A stretch of DNA of 15,344 nucleotides. Source: an uncultured Rikenellaceae bacterium. GTDB taxonomy: Bacteria > Bacteroidota > Bacteroidia > Bacteroidales > Rikenellaceae. Positions 1 through 7,553 of the stretch are shown in pieces. The first letter of the stretch is position 1; each line of letters starts with the position of its first letter. Under the pieces are notes generated by a model. It saw only the letters and a program-made list of their open reading frames with translations. It searched no databases and was not told where the DNA came from. The position numbers and the translations under genes were made by a program. Location: assembly GCA_910588925.1 (NCBI GenBank), contig CAJURV010000050.1, forward strand, positions 1 to 15,344, in the 5' to 3' direction.

Positions 1-326
1 ACGACCGCGATCGACGATTTTTGAGGTCTAAAAAACTTCGGCGCCCTGCGGTCTTCATTTGTGTACGTGGGCAAGCATGCCTGCGACTTGCGGTTAATGC
101 GCATATCGTTAAGCTCCAATGTCTTTTATCGCTTCGCAAGGGGATTTTACTACCTCTGTCCGGTTAATTCGTGGCGGTTATCGCGGAGCGGCACCCCGTG
201 CCGCGGGAACAGGTTCGGTCAAGTACGTGTTACTCTCGCGGAGCGGGTCTCTCGCCCCGCAAGAGCAGGTTTTAGCTAATGCGCATATCTTCATGAAGCA
301 TTATAGTATCTTACTGTCTCGCCGGC
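1..326 (+). repeat. Dispersed intergenic repeat, copy R1 (5' part cut off by the window)
   Basis: This is a partial copy of the repeat family that recurs at R2, R3, R4 and R5. It begins inside the block containing CGCGATCGACGATTTTTGAG, which is also at about 4491 and, reverse-complemented, near 11614-11633. It ends near the boundary motif GTCTCGCCGGC (316-326), matched in R2 at 4873-4883 and in R4 at 11181. It carries ATGCGCAT palindromes at 97-104 and 279-286, 182 bp apart, the same spacing as in R2. A 7-bp stem GCGGCAC/GTGCCGC lies at 188-204. Short open frames across it are not credible genes. No coding or mobile-element protein is visible. Confidence 0.85.
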
Positions 327-471
327 ATTATTTTATGTACAGTAAAGATACTGGAGTTACCGGATTGAAAATTCGGTTTACCCTCTTTCATATACCAATA
401 TTTCTAAGCTGTAAGATAGCGGGTCTTTAATATGGATAGGCGCGTCGTATAGATTAAGAAACGATTAAGGG

Positions 472-501
472 TTTGTTTTTAAGGTTTAGTTATTATATTT
501 G
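472..501 (+). promoter_or_regulatory. Bacteroidota-type promoter for the lipoprotein pair
   Basis: TTTG at 472-475 and TATATTTG at 494-501 match the Bacteroidales -33 TTTG and -7 TAnnTTTG elements with an 18-bp spacer, slightly under the usual 19-21. Transcription would start near 508, leaving a 5' leader of about 90 nt before the ATG at 601. The stretch 327-471 between repeat R1 and this promoter shows nothing else recognisable. Confidence 0.65.
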
Positions 502-600
502 CGCTTTCTTAAATAAGGGTATGGCCGCTTTATAGAGGGAGAATCTCTTTTCTGAAGATATAAGCCGCATTGAAAGATATAATAACATAATAGACGTATA

Positions 601-2658
601 ATGAAAAACTCGATCTTTCCCGCTTTTCGGGTGTTGGCGTGCGGTCTGTTGTTGTTGACCGGTTGCGCTAAAGAGAAAGTTCCTTCCGACCACAATGGGA
701 CGATGGCAAGGAATGTCTTCCCTTATCATTTGACTACGGAGGATTACAACGACGAAAACACCTACTACATGCTCAACGACAACGAGCCCTCCGAGGTGTT
801 CTTCAACAGTGCGGAACGTTTGTTCTACACCGACCAGCCGTTGCAGATGACCTTCGATGACGAACACTATTTCCAGATCCGCTTCTACAGCCCCCGTGCG
901 TTGCCTAACGTAGTGGTGTGGGCCAAGCTGGACGGTTACGACGAGCAATTCAAACTTCTGGAGATCGACAAGGTGATGCCGTTCCAGCAGTTGCGCGTTC
1001 AACTTCCTTTCGCTACCGAAGATATTACGGCCTATACCCGTAGCGGCAAGAAGATAAAGATAATGGCTAACCCGCATCTGGATAAGGAGAATATGAGCTT
1101 CGAGATAGAGTGCGACGCTCCTTATTGGAAGACTTTGCAGTCTATAAAGATGCACTGGCGCATATATTTCAGCGCGTATAACCCCAATCAGGCCGGATGG
1201 AAATATCCGCTCCGTGCCTATCAGGCCCGTGAGGCCGTAGCCATAGCGCTCAACCTCACCTACATGTTCTCTACCGACGAGTTCGCGCAAGCCATGTACG
1301 AATGGGGCCCGTTGCATAGCGACGCTAACAAGACGGAGATCAACAAAGAGGCTCTTCTCAAGAGGATAGCCTCTCATCGTGGGCTTTGTTTCGGCCACTG
1401 TAGCGGTTATTACGGCTTGGGCGGCGGCGAGACGTTCGGTTTGCATGAGGAGGTCTTCTACGAGCACTATCCGGACGATAAGAGCGTTACCAACACCATA
1501 TTCCATGAGTTGGCCCACTGTTTCGGTTACGGTCACGCCGGCAACATGACATACGAACAGACGGGGCCCGGCTTTCCATCTCTCTGTCATAAGATCTATA
1601 CCGACATGGGCGTGCGCAAGGAGTTGCCCGCATATTCGCGTCGCTTCCTCCACACGCGTTATGTCGACGGCAGGTATGCCAGCGACGGTTCGGCACGTTA
1701 CTACCACTTCCCATCTAAATACATAATCGAAGACCCGGAGCTCGACGAGGTCGACGGTGGTTTGGGTAGCGACGGTATAGGCTTTCTTGATACCGACTTC
1801 GGGGAGAAGGAAAATGCCGCCGCGCTCTCGTTCAAACTGGACTACAACGATGCCGGTGTGGCTAAGAAAGACTATATGCCTAGCGGCGTGTATGTTTACG
1901 GCGACAAATTGTATGTGACCAACGATATACGTAAAGGTAACTTCTCGTGGGACGTTTACGACCTCTCGACCGGAAAGCCGGTACACGAGAAAAAGATCAC
2001 ACAGTGGACGCTTCCTAACGGCAATGAGATGACGATCGGAACGCCGGTCGATATAATCCGCTCGAACGATAAGATATATCTATGCGGAAGCAACAATACG
2101 CTGTTCGTATTCGATGCCGGAAACTACGAGTGCATATCTACGTTGGGACTCGGTTTCGATGCCGTGGGCCTGGCGGCGAGCAACGGTATAGTGTATGCCT
2201 ACCGGGGTCTTGCGAGGGCTTTCCCCGAACATCTTCTCGAACGCGGTTATGCGGCATCGAGCGACAATGCCGACGCGCATGCCAACAACTCCATGACGGT
2301 CGATTACTCGGGTAACGTATATGCTGTCAACTATGCGTCCAAGAAGCTGATTCAGCTCGACCCGAAATATCTGCAGGCAGCCAAGCTGTTGTCGGTAAAC
2401 GAGATAGTGCTCGAAGACAATCCGATGGGTGCGGCATGGAGCGCCGACGGCCGTCTGTTCGTCTCTTTCGGCGGAACGAGCAAGAAATTCTGCGAGGTAG
2501 ACCCCGAGACCGGCAAGACAATCAAAGATTACACCACCATCGGTAACATTACGTTGAACAATCCCGGCAAATGCCTTATACGTCGCGGTACGCTCTTCAT
2601 CATAGACCGCATCGGCGGTTTGGCCCTGTATGCGGTGCCGATGAGCGAACTGAAATAG
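601..2658 (+). CDS. Putative metzincin-type zinc metalloprotease lipoprotein with C-terminal propeller-like region
   Basis: The protein has 685 residues. Residues 1-21 form a lipoprotein signal with lipobox LLTGC, so Cys22 would be lipidated and the protein anchored to an outer-membrane face. Residues about 25-190 look like beta-rich binding domains. The motif HELAHCFGYGH (H302, E303, H306, G309, H312) fits the metzincin zinc site HExxHxxGxxH, with Glu303 as catalytic base. A methionine at 316 is a weak Met-turn candidate; it is closer to the third histidine than is usual. Residues about 385-685 contain repeated blade-like units (for example GVYVYGDKLYVTN and NDKIYLCGSNNTLFVFD) that suggest a beta-propeller. 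The start follows a well-placed promoter and gives a complete signal peptide. A propeller lipoprotein gene begins 24 bp downstream, so the two are probably co-transcribed. The substrate cannot be read from the sequence. Peptidase activity is inferred from the motif only. Confidence 0.82.
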   Translation: MKNSIFPAFRVLACGLLLLTGCAKEKVPSDHNGTMARNVFPYHLTTEDYNDENTYYMLNDNEPSEVFFNSAERLFYTDQPLQMTFDDEHYFQIRFYSPRALPNVVVWAKLDGYDEQFKLLEIDKVMPFQQLRVQLPFATEDITAYTRSGKKIKIMANPHLDKENMSFEIECDAPYWKTLQSIKMHWRIYFSAYNPNQAGWKYPLRAYQAREAVAIALNLTYMFSTDEFAQAMYEWGPLHSDANKTEINKEALLKRIASHRGLCFGHCSGYYGLGGGETFGLHEEVFYEHYPDDKSVTNTIFHELAHCFGYGHAGNMTYEQTGPGFPSLCHKIYTDMGVRKELPAYSRRFLHTRYVDGRYASDGSARYYHFPSKYIIEDPELDEVDGGLGSDGIGFLDTDFGEKENAAALSFKLDYNDAGVAKKDYMPSGVYVYGDKLYVTNDIRKGNFSWDVYDLSTGKPVHEKKITQWTLPNGNEMTIGTPVDIIRSNDKIYLCGSNNTLFVFDAGNYECISTLGLGFDAVGLAASNGIVYAYRGLARAFPEHLLERGYAASSDNADAHANNSMTVDYSGNVYAVNYASKKLIQLDPKYLQAAKLLSVNEIVLEDNPMGAAWSADGRLFVSFGGTSKKFCEVDPETGKTIKDYTTIGNITLNNPGKCLIRRGTLFIIDRIGGLALYAVPMSELK

Positions 2659-2682
2659 TGACACCTTAAAACAGTAAACAAG

Positions 2683-3855
2683 ATGAAACGATATAAAATA
2701 GCGTTGTTGTTCGCAAGCTCGCTTCTTTTCGTGCAGTGCTCGCTTTTAGACAAGTTCAAGAGCAAGGACGAAGACGATGCGCCTGCCACCAATACGGAGG
2801 AAGAGGAGGGATCTTATACCAGCCATTGGTACTACTCTTACGAAGTTCTCGAGCAGATCGATTTCGAGACGATGGGACTCGGATCGGTCGATGAGTTCAA
2901 ACCTTATACGGTGGCCAGTCTCGGCGACACCCTTTTCGTCGCCAATATAGCGGCTGCACCTAACGTCATAGTCTTCGACAAGGCCAAGAGCCGTCCTTTG
3001 TCTGTCATAAGCGACTGGGAGGTCAACGGTCAGACAAAAGGCTTCGGTAGCATAATATATGCCATTGTGGCTACAAATGAGCGCCTTTACGTTGCCGAGA
3101 GAGAGTCGCGTATTCATGTTTTCGGGCTTCCCGACTTGAATTATATCACATGCATAGGTAACGGCAAATGGGGAGGCCCGGTGTTTGAAGCACAGGCTCT
3201 GGCTGTGAAAGACGGCATGATATATGCCCGCGATAAGGACGGTGGCGTGAGCATATACAAAGATGCGGATGCCACTCCCGAAAACTACGAAAAGGTGCAA
3301 CGCTACAAAAAGACAGCGACATACACCCAAAACAACGGCTTCAACCCACACTACATGGAGTTCGACACCGACGGCAACATAATGCTCACAGACTTCGAGG
3401 GCATGGCTATACGTGTGCTCGACCCCTCGTTGGTGACCGAAGATATGAAAAACGGCACCTCCATAGATATAGAGGACAAGAAGTTACTTACCAACACCTT
3501 TAAGCCGCGTACGTTCGCTGTGTCGGGAGATCGCCTCTATGTGACGGCCAACAACGGCGCCATCAACATTTACGATTACGAACAAAAAGAGTGGGTCAAG
3601 ACGCTTAAATCCGCCAAAGGGATGACTTTCGGCAATCCCGAGCGTGTATATGCCGACAATGACATATTGTGGGTGTCGGATATCAATAAGAAGGTATTGG
3701 CGAAGATGGGAGTGTTTAAAAACGAGATACGCGAATATTCCAAGGTAAGTCCCAATATCATTAAGGTAGACCGTGTCATGACGTACGGCGATGAGCCTGA
3801 GACTTTCTATGTGGACATTACTACGCACGAGATAGTCGATCCTTTTGCAGAATAG
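2683..3855 (+). CDS. Lipoprotein with NHL/beta-propeller-like repeats
   Basis: The protein has 390 residues. The signal peptide ends in a lipobox-like FVQC, so Cys19 would be lipidated. A charged linker rich in Lys, Asp and Glu (about 22-45) leads into a domain of repeated blade-like units such as GDTLFVANIAAAPNVIVFDK, ERLYVAERESRIHVF, GDRLYVTANNGAINIYD and NDILWVSDINKKVLAKMG. This pattern is typical of NHL/YWTD-like propellers, which bind ligands or scaffold partners. No catalytic motif is visible. It lies 24 bp after the metalloprotease-like gene, whose C-terminal region looks similar, so a common origin of the propellers or a joint surface complex is likely. A strong terminator closes the operon. 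The ligand is unknown. Confidence 0.8.
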   Translation: MKRYKIALLFASSLLFVQCSLLDKFKSKDEDDAPATNTEEEEGSYTSHWYYSYEVLEQIDFETMGLGSVDEFKPYTVASLGDTLFVANIAAAPNVIVFDKAKSRPLSVISDWEVNGQTKGFGSIIYAIVATNERLYVAERESRIHVFGLPDLNYITCIGNGKWGGPVFEAQALAVKDGMIYARDKDGGVSIYKDADATPENYEKVQRYKKTATYTQNNGFNPHYMEFDTDGNIMLTDFEGMAIRVLDPSLVTEDMKNGTSIDIEDKKLLTNTFKPRTFAVSGDRLYVTANNGAINIYDYEQKEWVKTLKSAKGMTFGNPERVYADNDILWVSDINKKVLAKMGVFKNEIREYSKVSPNIIKVDRVMTYGDEPETFYVDITTHEIVDPFAE

Positions 3856-3878
3856 GGTCTGCGCGTTTGTGGTTGATA

Positions 3879-3912
3879 AACAGGAGTCGTTTTCATACGG
3901 CTCCTGTTTTTT
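3879..3912 (+). terminator. Rho-independent terminator after the lipoprotein pair
   Basis: AACAGGAGTCG (3879-3889) pairs with CGGCTCCTGTT (3898-3908) as an 11-bp stem containing one T-G wobble, with an 8-nt loop. It runs into six T residues at 3907-3912. It sits 24 bp after the stop codon. Confidence 0.9.
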
Positions 3913-3951
3913 ATTGCGGTGCGATTCCTATACTAATGTAGATCGAGTATC

Positions 3952-4884
3952 GGGGCTTGCGGGACGATGAATTTCTTATGTCTTGACGGTATGCGCATTA
4001 GCTGAACTTTTCGCCCGGATGGGATAGACACAGTTCCTTATGGTAATTATGCCGCGAGGTGATGTTGCTTTTAGCGTTATCTTGATAGGCATCACAGGGA
4101 CGGAGCCTGCGGTGGGACCGCGCCTCGCGGCGGGCGGAGAGGATAGCTTGGTGTAAAATAAGCGGAAAAGGTCTATGATTGCCGGAACTTACGCGGGCCT
4201 CCGATGGGGGAAATTTCTGCCCACCGCGAGGTGCATCCCCTTCGGGGACGCGTTAGGGATTTTATAGGTTCGGGTCGTATGGGGAAGAAGTTTTCGTGAT
4301 ATTTAGTTATGTACGCGATCTCTGAACGCATGAATTATTGGTTTGTGTGCGCGAGGTTCAGTTAACGTGGGGCTGCTTCCGTCGCTTTTTAGCCACAAAA
4401 ATCGCCGGAGGCACAGCCTCTTCTGTTTACTCCATTTTCAGTTAAGTTCAATAACTTACGGTGAGCACATTAGCTCCGGAGGCGCACGCCCGCGATCGAC
4501 GATTTTTGAGGTCTAAAAAACTTCGCTTCGCGCACTTTTTCTCGCCTCGGCAATCGAAACTTCGTTTCATTGCGCTCGGCTTACCGAAAAAGTTCGGCGC
4601 CCTGCGGTCTGCGGTTGTGTACACGGGCAAGTATGCCTGCGACTCGCGGTTAATGCGCATGTCTTTAGGTGTGAAGTGATGTTATCTGCTCGCCAGTGGT
4701 TTTCCCAACCTCTGTCCGGTTAATTACTTGTCGTTGTCTTGGAGCGGCACCTCGTGCCGCGGGAACAGGTTCGGTTAAGTACGTGTTACTCTCGCGGAAC
4801 GGGTCTTTCGCCCCGCAAGAGCAGGTTTTAGCTAATGCGCATATCTGCAGGAAGCGTTATAGTATCTTTTCCGTCTCGCCAGCG
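3952..4884 (+). repeat. Dispersed intergenic repeat, copy R2 (near full length, internally deleted)
   Basis: This gene-free stretch is filled by a nearly complete copy of the family in the same orientation as R1. Reverse-complemented it aligns with R4 over most of its length. It includes the segment around the GGAGCCTGCGGTGGGACCGC block (about 4094-4113), the block ending ATCCCCTTCGGGG (4235-4247), the GAGGC-ACA-GCCTC hairpin near 4410, and the module region with ATGCGCAT at 4653-4660 and 4835-4842. A third ATGCGCAT at 3991-3998 lies near the other end. It lacks about 315 bp found in R3, joined at GGTGC (4230-4234), and carries a 71-bp insertion at 4526-4596. It ends near GTCTCGCCAGC (4873-4883). 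Short frames inside it do not look like genes. Confidence 0.85.
4526..4596 (+). repeat. 71-bp hairpin insertion within repeat R2
   Basis: R1 and R4 lack this block, so R2 carries an insertion here. It is bounded by TTCG at 4522-4525 and 4593-4596, which could be a 4-bp target duplication. It can fold as a long imperfect hairpin: ACTTTTT (4534-4540) pairs with AAAAAGT (4587-4593), and CAAT-C-GAAAC (4551-4560) pairs with GTTTCATTG (4564-4572) around a TTC loop. A small MITE-like element is one reading. Slippage-derived sequence is another. Confidence 0.5.
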
Positions 4885-4949
4885 GAATGAACCTATTTAC
4901 GGTAATATCTCGTCCACTCTAACTTTTTCGGGAAAAATAAAAACTGCCT

Positions 4950-4983
4950 CTTGTATTTTTCTCATTAATTTTTATTATATTTA
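4950..4983 (+). promoter_or_regulatory. Probable promoter for the paralogous secreted-protein pair
   Basis: CTTG at 4950-4953 and TATATTTA at 4976-4983 resemble the TTTG / TAnnTTTG promoter with one mismatch in each box and a 22-bp spacer. Transcription would start near 4990, so the leader before the ATG at 5003 would be very short. Confidence 0.45.
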
Positions 4984-5002
4984 CGGATAAAATAGTGCAG
5001 TT

Positions 5003-5647
5003 ATGAAGAACTTTTTTCGCATTACGTTTTTAGCGTTCATCTTTTCATGCGTCATTACTGTTTTCGTGTCGGATGCGCATGCCGGAGCGTATTATCTCAA
5101 CGATACCAAGCTGGCGCGTGTACATGTGATACTCAAGAACGGGGAGACTTTCGACGGCAAGACGAAACTTCCGGGAGGATGGTACACCAAGCCGATAAAG
5201 GTGACTCCCGACGAGGGTAAAACACGTAAATTCAAACCTGAAGAGATCGAGGCTTTGGTCGTTTGGGAGAAGAAACATCCAGACAAGCAGTTTGTCATGC
5301 GCCGTATCACGCGTCCCTATTATAACCGTAAAGGCCAGTGGAAACACGACAATGTGCAATGGATGTTCGCCCAGGCCGTAGGTAAGCATCTGACCATCTA
5401 TATGGGGGCTCCAATGTATGAGTTCAACAGAAGAAACGGCACCTTGGTGGGGCTGGCCCAATACAACAACGGCTTTTCTTCCGTGGGGGTCAAGACCGGT
5501 GCGGAGAAAGGCGTATTCATCGGCAATAAGAAATCGTTGATGGAATTTCTCTCCGACGACCCTCCCATTTGCAGACGTCTTGAAGCTAACGAGATAGATT
5601 CAAATGATTATCAGACTATAGTGGATGTATATGAGCCGGTCGAATAA
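5003..5647 (+). CDS. Secreted protein of unknown function, first of a tandem paralogous pair
   Basis: The protein has 214 residues. Residues 1-27 form a secretion signal with a likely signal peptidase I site after AHA, giving a mature protein that starts GAYYLND. A cysteine at 16 lies in the hydrophobic core and is not a good lipobox because Phe is at -2. I do not recognise the family. The mature part opens with a small beta-rich unit (LKNGETFDGKTKLP, then a conserved VTPD), followed by the segment VVWEKKHPDKQFVMRR. Next come WMFAQAVGKHLTIYMG, a glycine-rich stretch and a C-terminal RRLEANEIDSNDYQTIVDVY. All these blocks have counterparts in the next gene, so the two are diverged duplicates. 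Their reading frames overlap by 23 bp, which suggests translational coupling. No catalytic motif is evident. Confidence 0.8.
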   Translation: MKNFFRITFLAFIFSCVITVFVSDAHAGAYYLNDTKLARVHVILKNGETFDGKTKLPGGWYTKPIKVTPDEGKTRKFKPEEIEALVVWEKKHPDKQFVMRRITRPYYNRKGQWKHDNVQWMFAQAVGKHLTIYMGAPMYEFNRRNGTLVGLAQYNNGFSSVGVKTGAEKGVFIGNKKSLMEFLSDDPPICRRLEANEIDSNDYQTIVDVYEPVE

Positions 5648-6287
5648 TCTGTTACGTATTACGGCGACTGCTTTCGCAATATTCGCTTTGCAGTCGTGCT
5701 ATGTGAATCGGACGGCATGTAACGGCCGTGTGGCAGCCACCCTTATAGACAGCACCTCCTTGACAGGAAAAATGAAGCTGTCCAAACCTTCGGCCGACAA
5801 GATCGCCGTCACTCCGGACGGAGGTGTCAGACGTGTAATACCGGCCGATAGCCTCGCAGAATGTCGAATATGGGATAAAAAAAGCCCTGACGACACTTAT
5901 CTGATAATGCGGCGCCGATACGGATATTTCGGTCCGGCACAGGGCGGACTCACCCTTTCGCAACCGGGATGGATGGTTTCGCGGGCAGTAGGTCGACACC
6001 TTGCCATATACGCTTTTGCCGATAGTTTTAAGTTCAACAAGCGCGGACAGATCTATTTCGAAGGCACGGTGCGTTACATTGCATTCAAACCGGGCGATGA
6101 GGTCGGATTGCTTATTGGCACGTCGGCCAGCAGCCGGTCGTCGTTGAGGCATAGTCTTATGGCGTTGTGTGCCGACGATCGCGCATTGTATCGCAGGCTC
6201 GAAGTGGGTGATATGGACCCGTCGGACTTCAAGAGTGTCGTTGAGGCATATATCGCTCCGGACGAGGCGGTGGGTAATTTTATTTGA
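5625..6287 (+). CDS. Lipoprotein of unknown function, second of a tandem paralogous pair
   Basis: The protein has 220 residues. The signal ends in lipobox-like ALQSC, so Cys25 would be lipidated. ATG codons at 5625 and 5631 are both possible starts; either keeps the signal intact and both lie inside the upstream gene. It parallels its neighbour along its length: GKMKLSK, VTPDGG, RIWDKKSPDDTYLIMRR, WMVSRAVGRHLAIYAF and the C-terminal RRLEVGDMDPSDFKSVVEAY match blocks of the upstream protein in order. The pair therefore combines a free periplasmic form and a membrane-anchored form of one domain. The function is unknown. A strong terminator follows 45 bp downstream. Confidence 0.8.
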   Translation: MYMSRSNNLLRITATAFAIFALQSCYVNRTACNGRVAATLIDSTSLTGKMKLSKPSADKIAVTPDGGVRRVIPADSLAECRIWDKKSPDDTYLIMRRRYGYFGPAQGGLTLSQPGWMVSRAVGRHLAIYAFADSFKFNKRGQIYFEGTVRYIAFKPGDEVGLLIGTSASSRSSLRHSLMALCADDRALYRRLEVGDMDPSDFKSVVEAYIAPDEAVGNFI

Positions 6288-6332
6288 TGCCTTTGTAATC
6301 ATTACGTAAATAGTTGCATTGGAATATGTATG

Positions 6333-6370
6333 CGATCGCAAGTGCCTGTTTTGGCTTGCGATCGTTTTTT
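6333..6370 (+). terminator. Rho-independent terminator after the paralogous pair
   Basis: CGATCGCAAG (6333-6342) pairs perfectly with CTTGCGATCG (6355-6364), followed by six T residues at 6365-6370. Confidence 0.92.
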
Positions 6371-6419
6371 ATTCTTCGACGGATTGTTTCGTATTACGAG
6401 CGGAATCAAACACAATTCC

Positions 6420-7200
6420 GCTTGCGAGACGAGAAAAACATTGGAACTATGCGCATTAACCGCAAGTCGCAGGCATGCTAGCCCACGCACACAAACCGAC
6501 AATTCATGCGTTCCGAGATCACGTACTTCCCAAACTCCACGAAAACTTCCTCCCCGTACGTCCCGAACCTATAAAATCCCTAACGCGTACCCGAAGGGGA
6601 TGCTCCCGCACGAGCAATACAAAAACGTCCTCAACAAAAATGAACGGGACTTAAGCGGAAGTGTTAATAAATTCCCAACTACACTAAACACAACTGCAAA
6701 ACACAAGGCACAGGACGATACCAAACAAAGACGAATAAAGAACGCCGCAAGGCGTATTACAATAGTAAAAGTCCCCGAGCGTAGCGAGTGGTAAAATAAT
6801 GAACGAGTAGACACAAACACGCCGTAAGGCGTACTAACGTTAGCAAAAAAACCGAGCGAAGCGAGGACAATCCAAACACAATTCCACCGTTAAATCCCGA
6901 GGCACGAGGGATGAGCGGGCCGCACCTCGCGGTGGGCAGAAATTTCCCCCAACGGAGGCCCGCATAAGTTCCAGCAATCATAGAACCTTTCTGCTTAAAT
7001 CACCGCCTGGAATCTAAAGAACTTCACGTTTAAGCGCTCCTCCGCAGGCTCCGGCCCTTGTGAATACCGACAAAGTATCGCTAAAACCCCTCTAATCACT
7101 GGGCATAGAAATCGTGTCCATCCCACCCGAGAGAAAAATTCGGCGAATGCGCATACCATCAAATCCATCGTCTCGCAAAACAAACATCGCAAGCCCACGT
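6420..7200 (-). repeat. Dispersed intergenic repeat, copy R3
   Basis: This copy is oriented opposite to R1 and R2. It opens with the boundary motif GCTTGCGAGACGAG (from 6420) and reaches ATGCGCAT at 6449-6456, which is followed directly by the segment that in R4 follows the third octamer. It then runs through ACCCGAAGGGG (6590-6600), hairpins ACGCC-GCAA-GGCGT (6742-6755) and ACGCC-GTAA-GGCGT (6819-6832), the CGAGCGnAGCGAG motifs near 6778 and 6851, the TCCCGAGGCACGAGGGATGA block (6895-6914) and a CCGCAGGCTCCGGCCC block near 7042. ATGCGCAT at 7147-7154 lies near its far end. It keeps about 315 bp lost from R2 but lacks 200 bp present in R4. Open frames across it are not convincing genes. Confidence 0.85.
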
Positions 7201-7267
7201 CAATATAAATCCCCGTAAAGCAAGGATAATAAAATACATATTCGATTGACAGTATGTAAAACAAGAA

Positions 7268-7480
7268 CTATCGGGCGACACCTCACAGTGCGCATAAACT
7301 CTCCAATAAGAAACCCGCGTAAGTATCAGCAATCATAAATCTTTCCGCTTATCTTACACCTGGCCATCATCTCCGCCAGCCGCGGTCTCCCGCAAGCTCC
7401 GTCCATTGTGAGACCGAATGAAATTCTGCAAAAAACACCGCTATCAAACGGCCCTTTGCATCGCCCAAACACTATAATCC
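7268..7480 (-). repeat. Second, diverged half-copy of the repeat (R3b) in tandem with R3
   Basis: From 7268 the sequence again follows the order seen in R3 from about 6915: a CGGGCGACACCTC block, an AACCCGCGTAAG block, CAGCAATCATA, a TTCCGCTTAT block and CCCGCAAGCTCCGTCC near 7390. It is more diverged than R3 itself. From about 7480 to the rsmG stop at 7554 I see nothing recognisable and no clear terminator. Confidence 0.65.
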
Positions 7481-7553
7481 AATGAAATACCACAAAAGAG
7501 ACCACACCACACGTCGTTCCCGTTAGATAAGAGTAACATTATAAAAGCACTCT

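Noticed and set aside
119..430. Short frames across repeat R1, and similar ones at 4461-4890, 11123-11775 and 11960-12213
   Set aside because: Their translations recur between copies only because the DNA is repeated. They lack starts with context, domains or frame conservation, and copies break the frames by indels.
493..1986. A 497-codon open frame on the minus strand
   Set aside because: It lies antisense to the metalloprotease-like lipoprotein, has no recognisable domain, and its length reflects codon bias of the real gene.
3952..4884. Insertion sequence with its own transposase
   Set aside because: No open frame of suitable length or DDE/HUH motif occurs in any copy. A non-autonomous element remains possible.
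5073..5080. ATGCGCAT inside the first paralog gene as a repeat remnant
   Set aside because: It encodes part of the signal peptide cleavage region (DAHAG) and no neighbouring repeat sequence is present, so it is probably chance.
6330..6794. A 154-codon frame in R3, and one at 12595-12894 in R4b
   Set aside because: The first starts inside a terminator hairpin and both run through repeat sequence; composition is low-complexity and not protein-like.
7500..7553. A terminator for the rsmG operon
   Set aside because: Only a weak AAGAGT/ACTCTT stem with a long loop and no U-tract was found on the minus strand.
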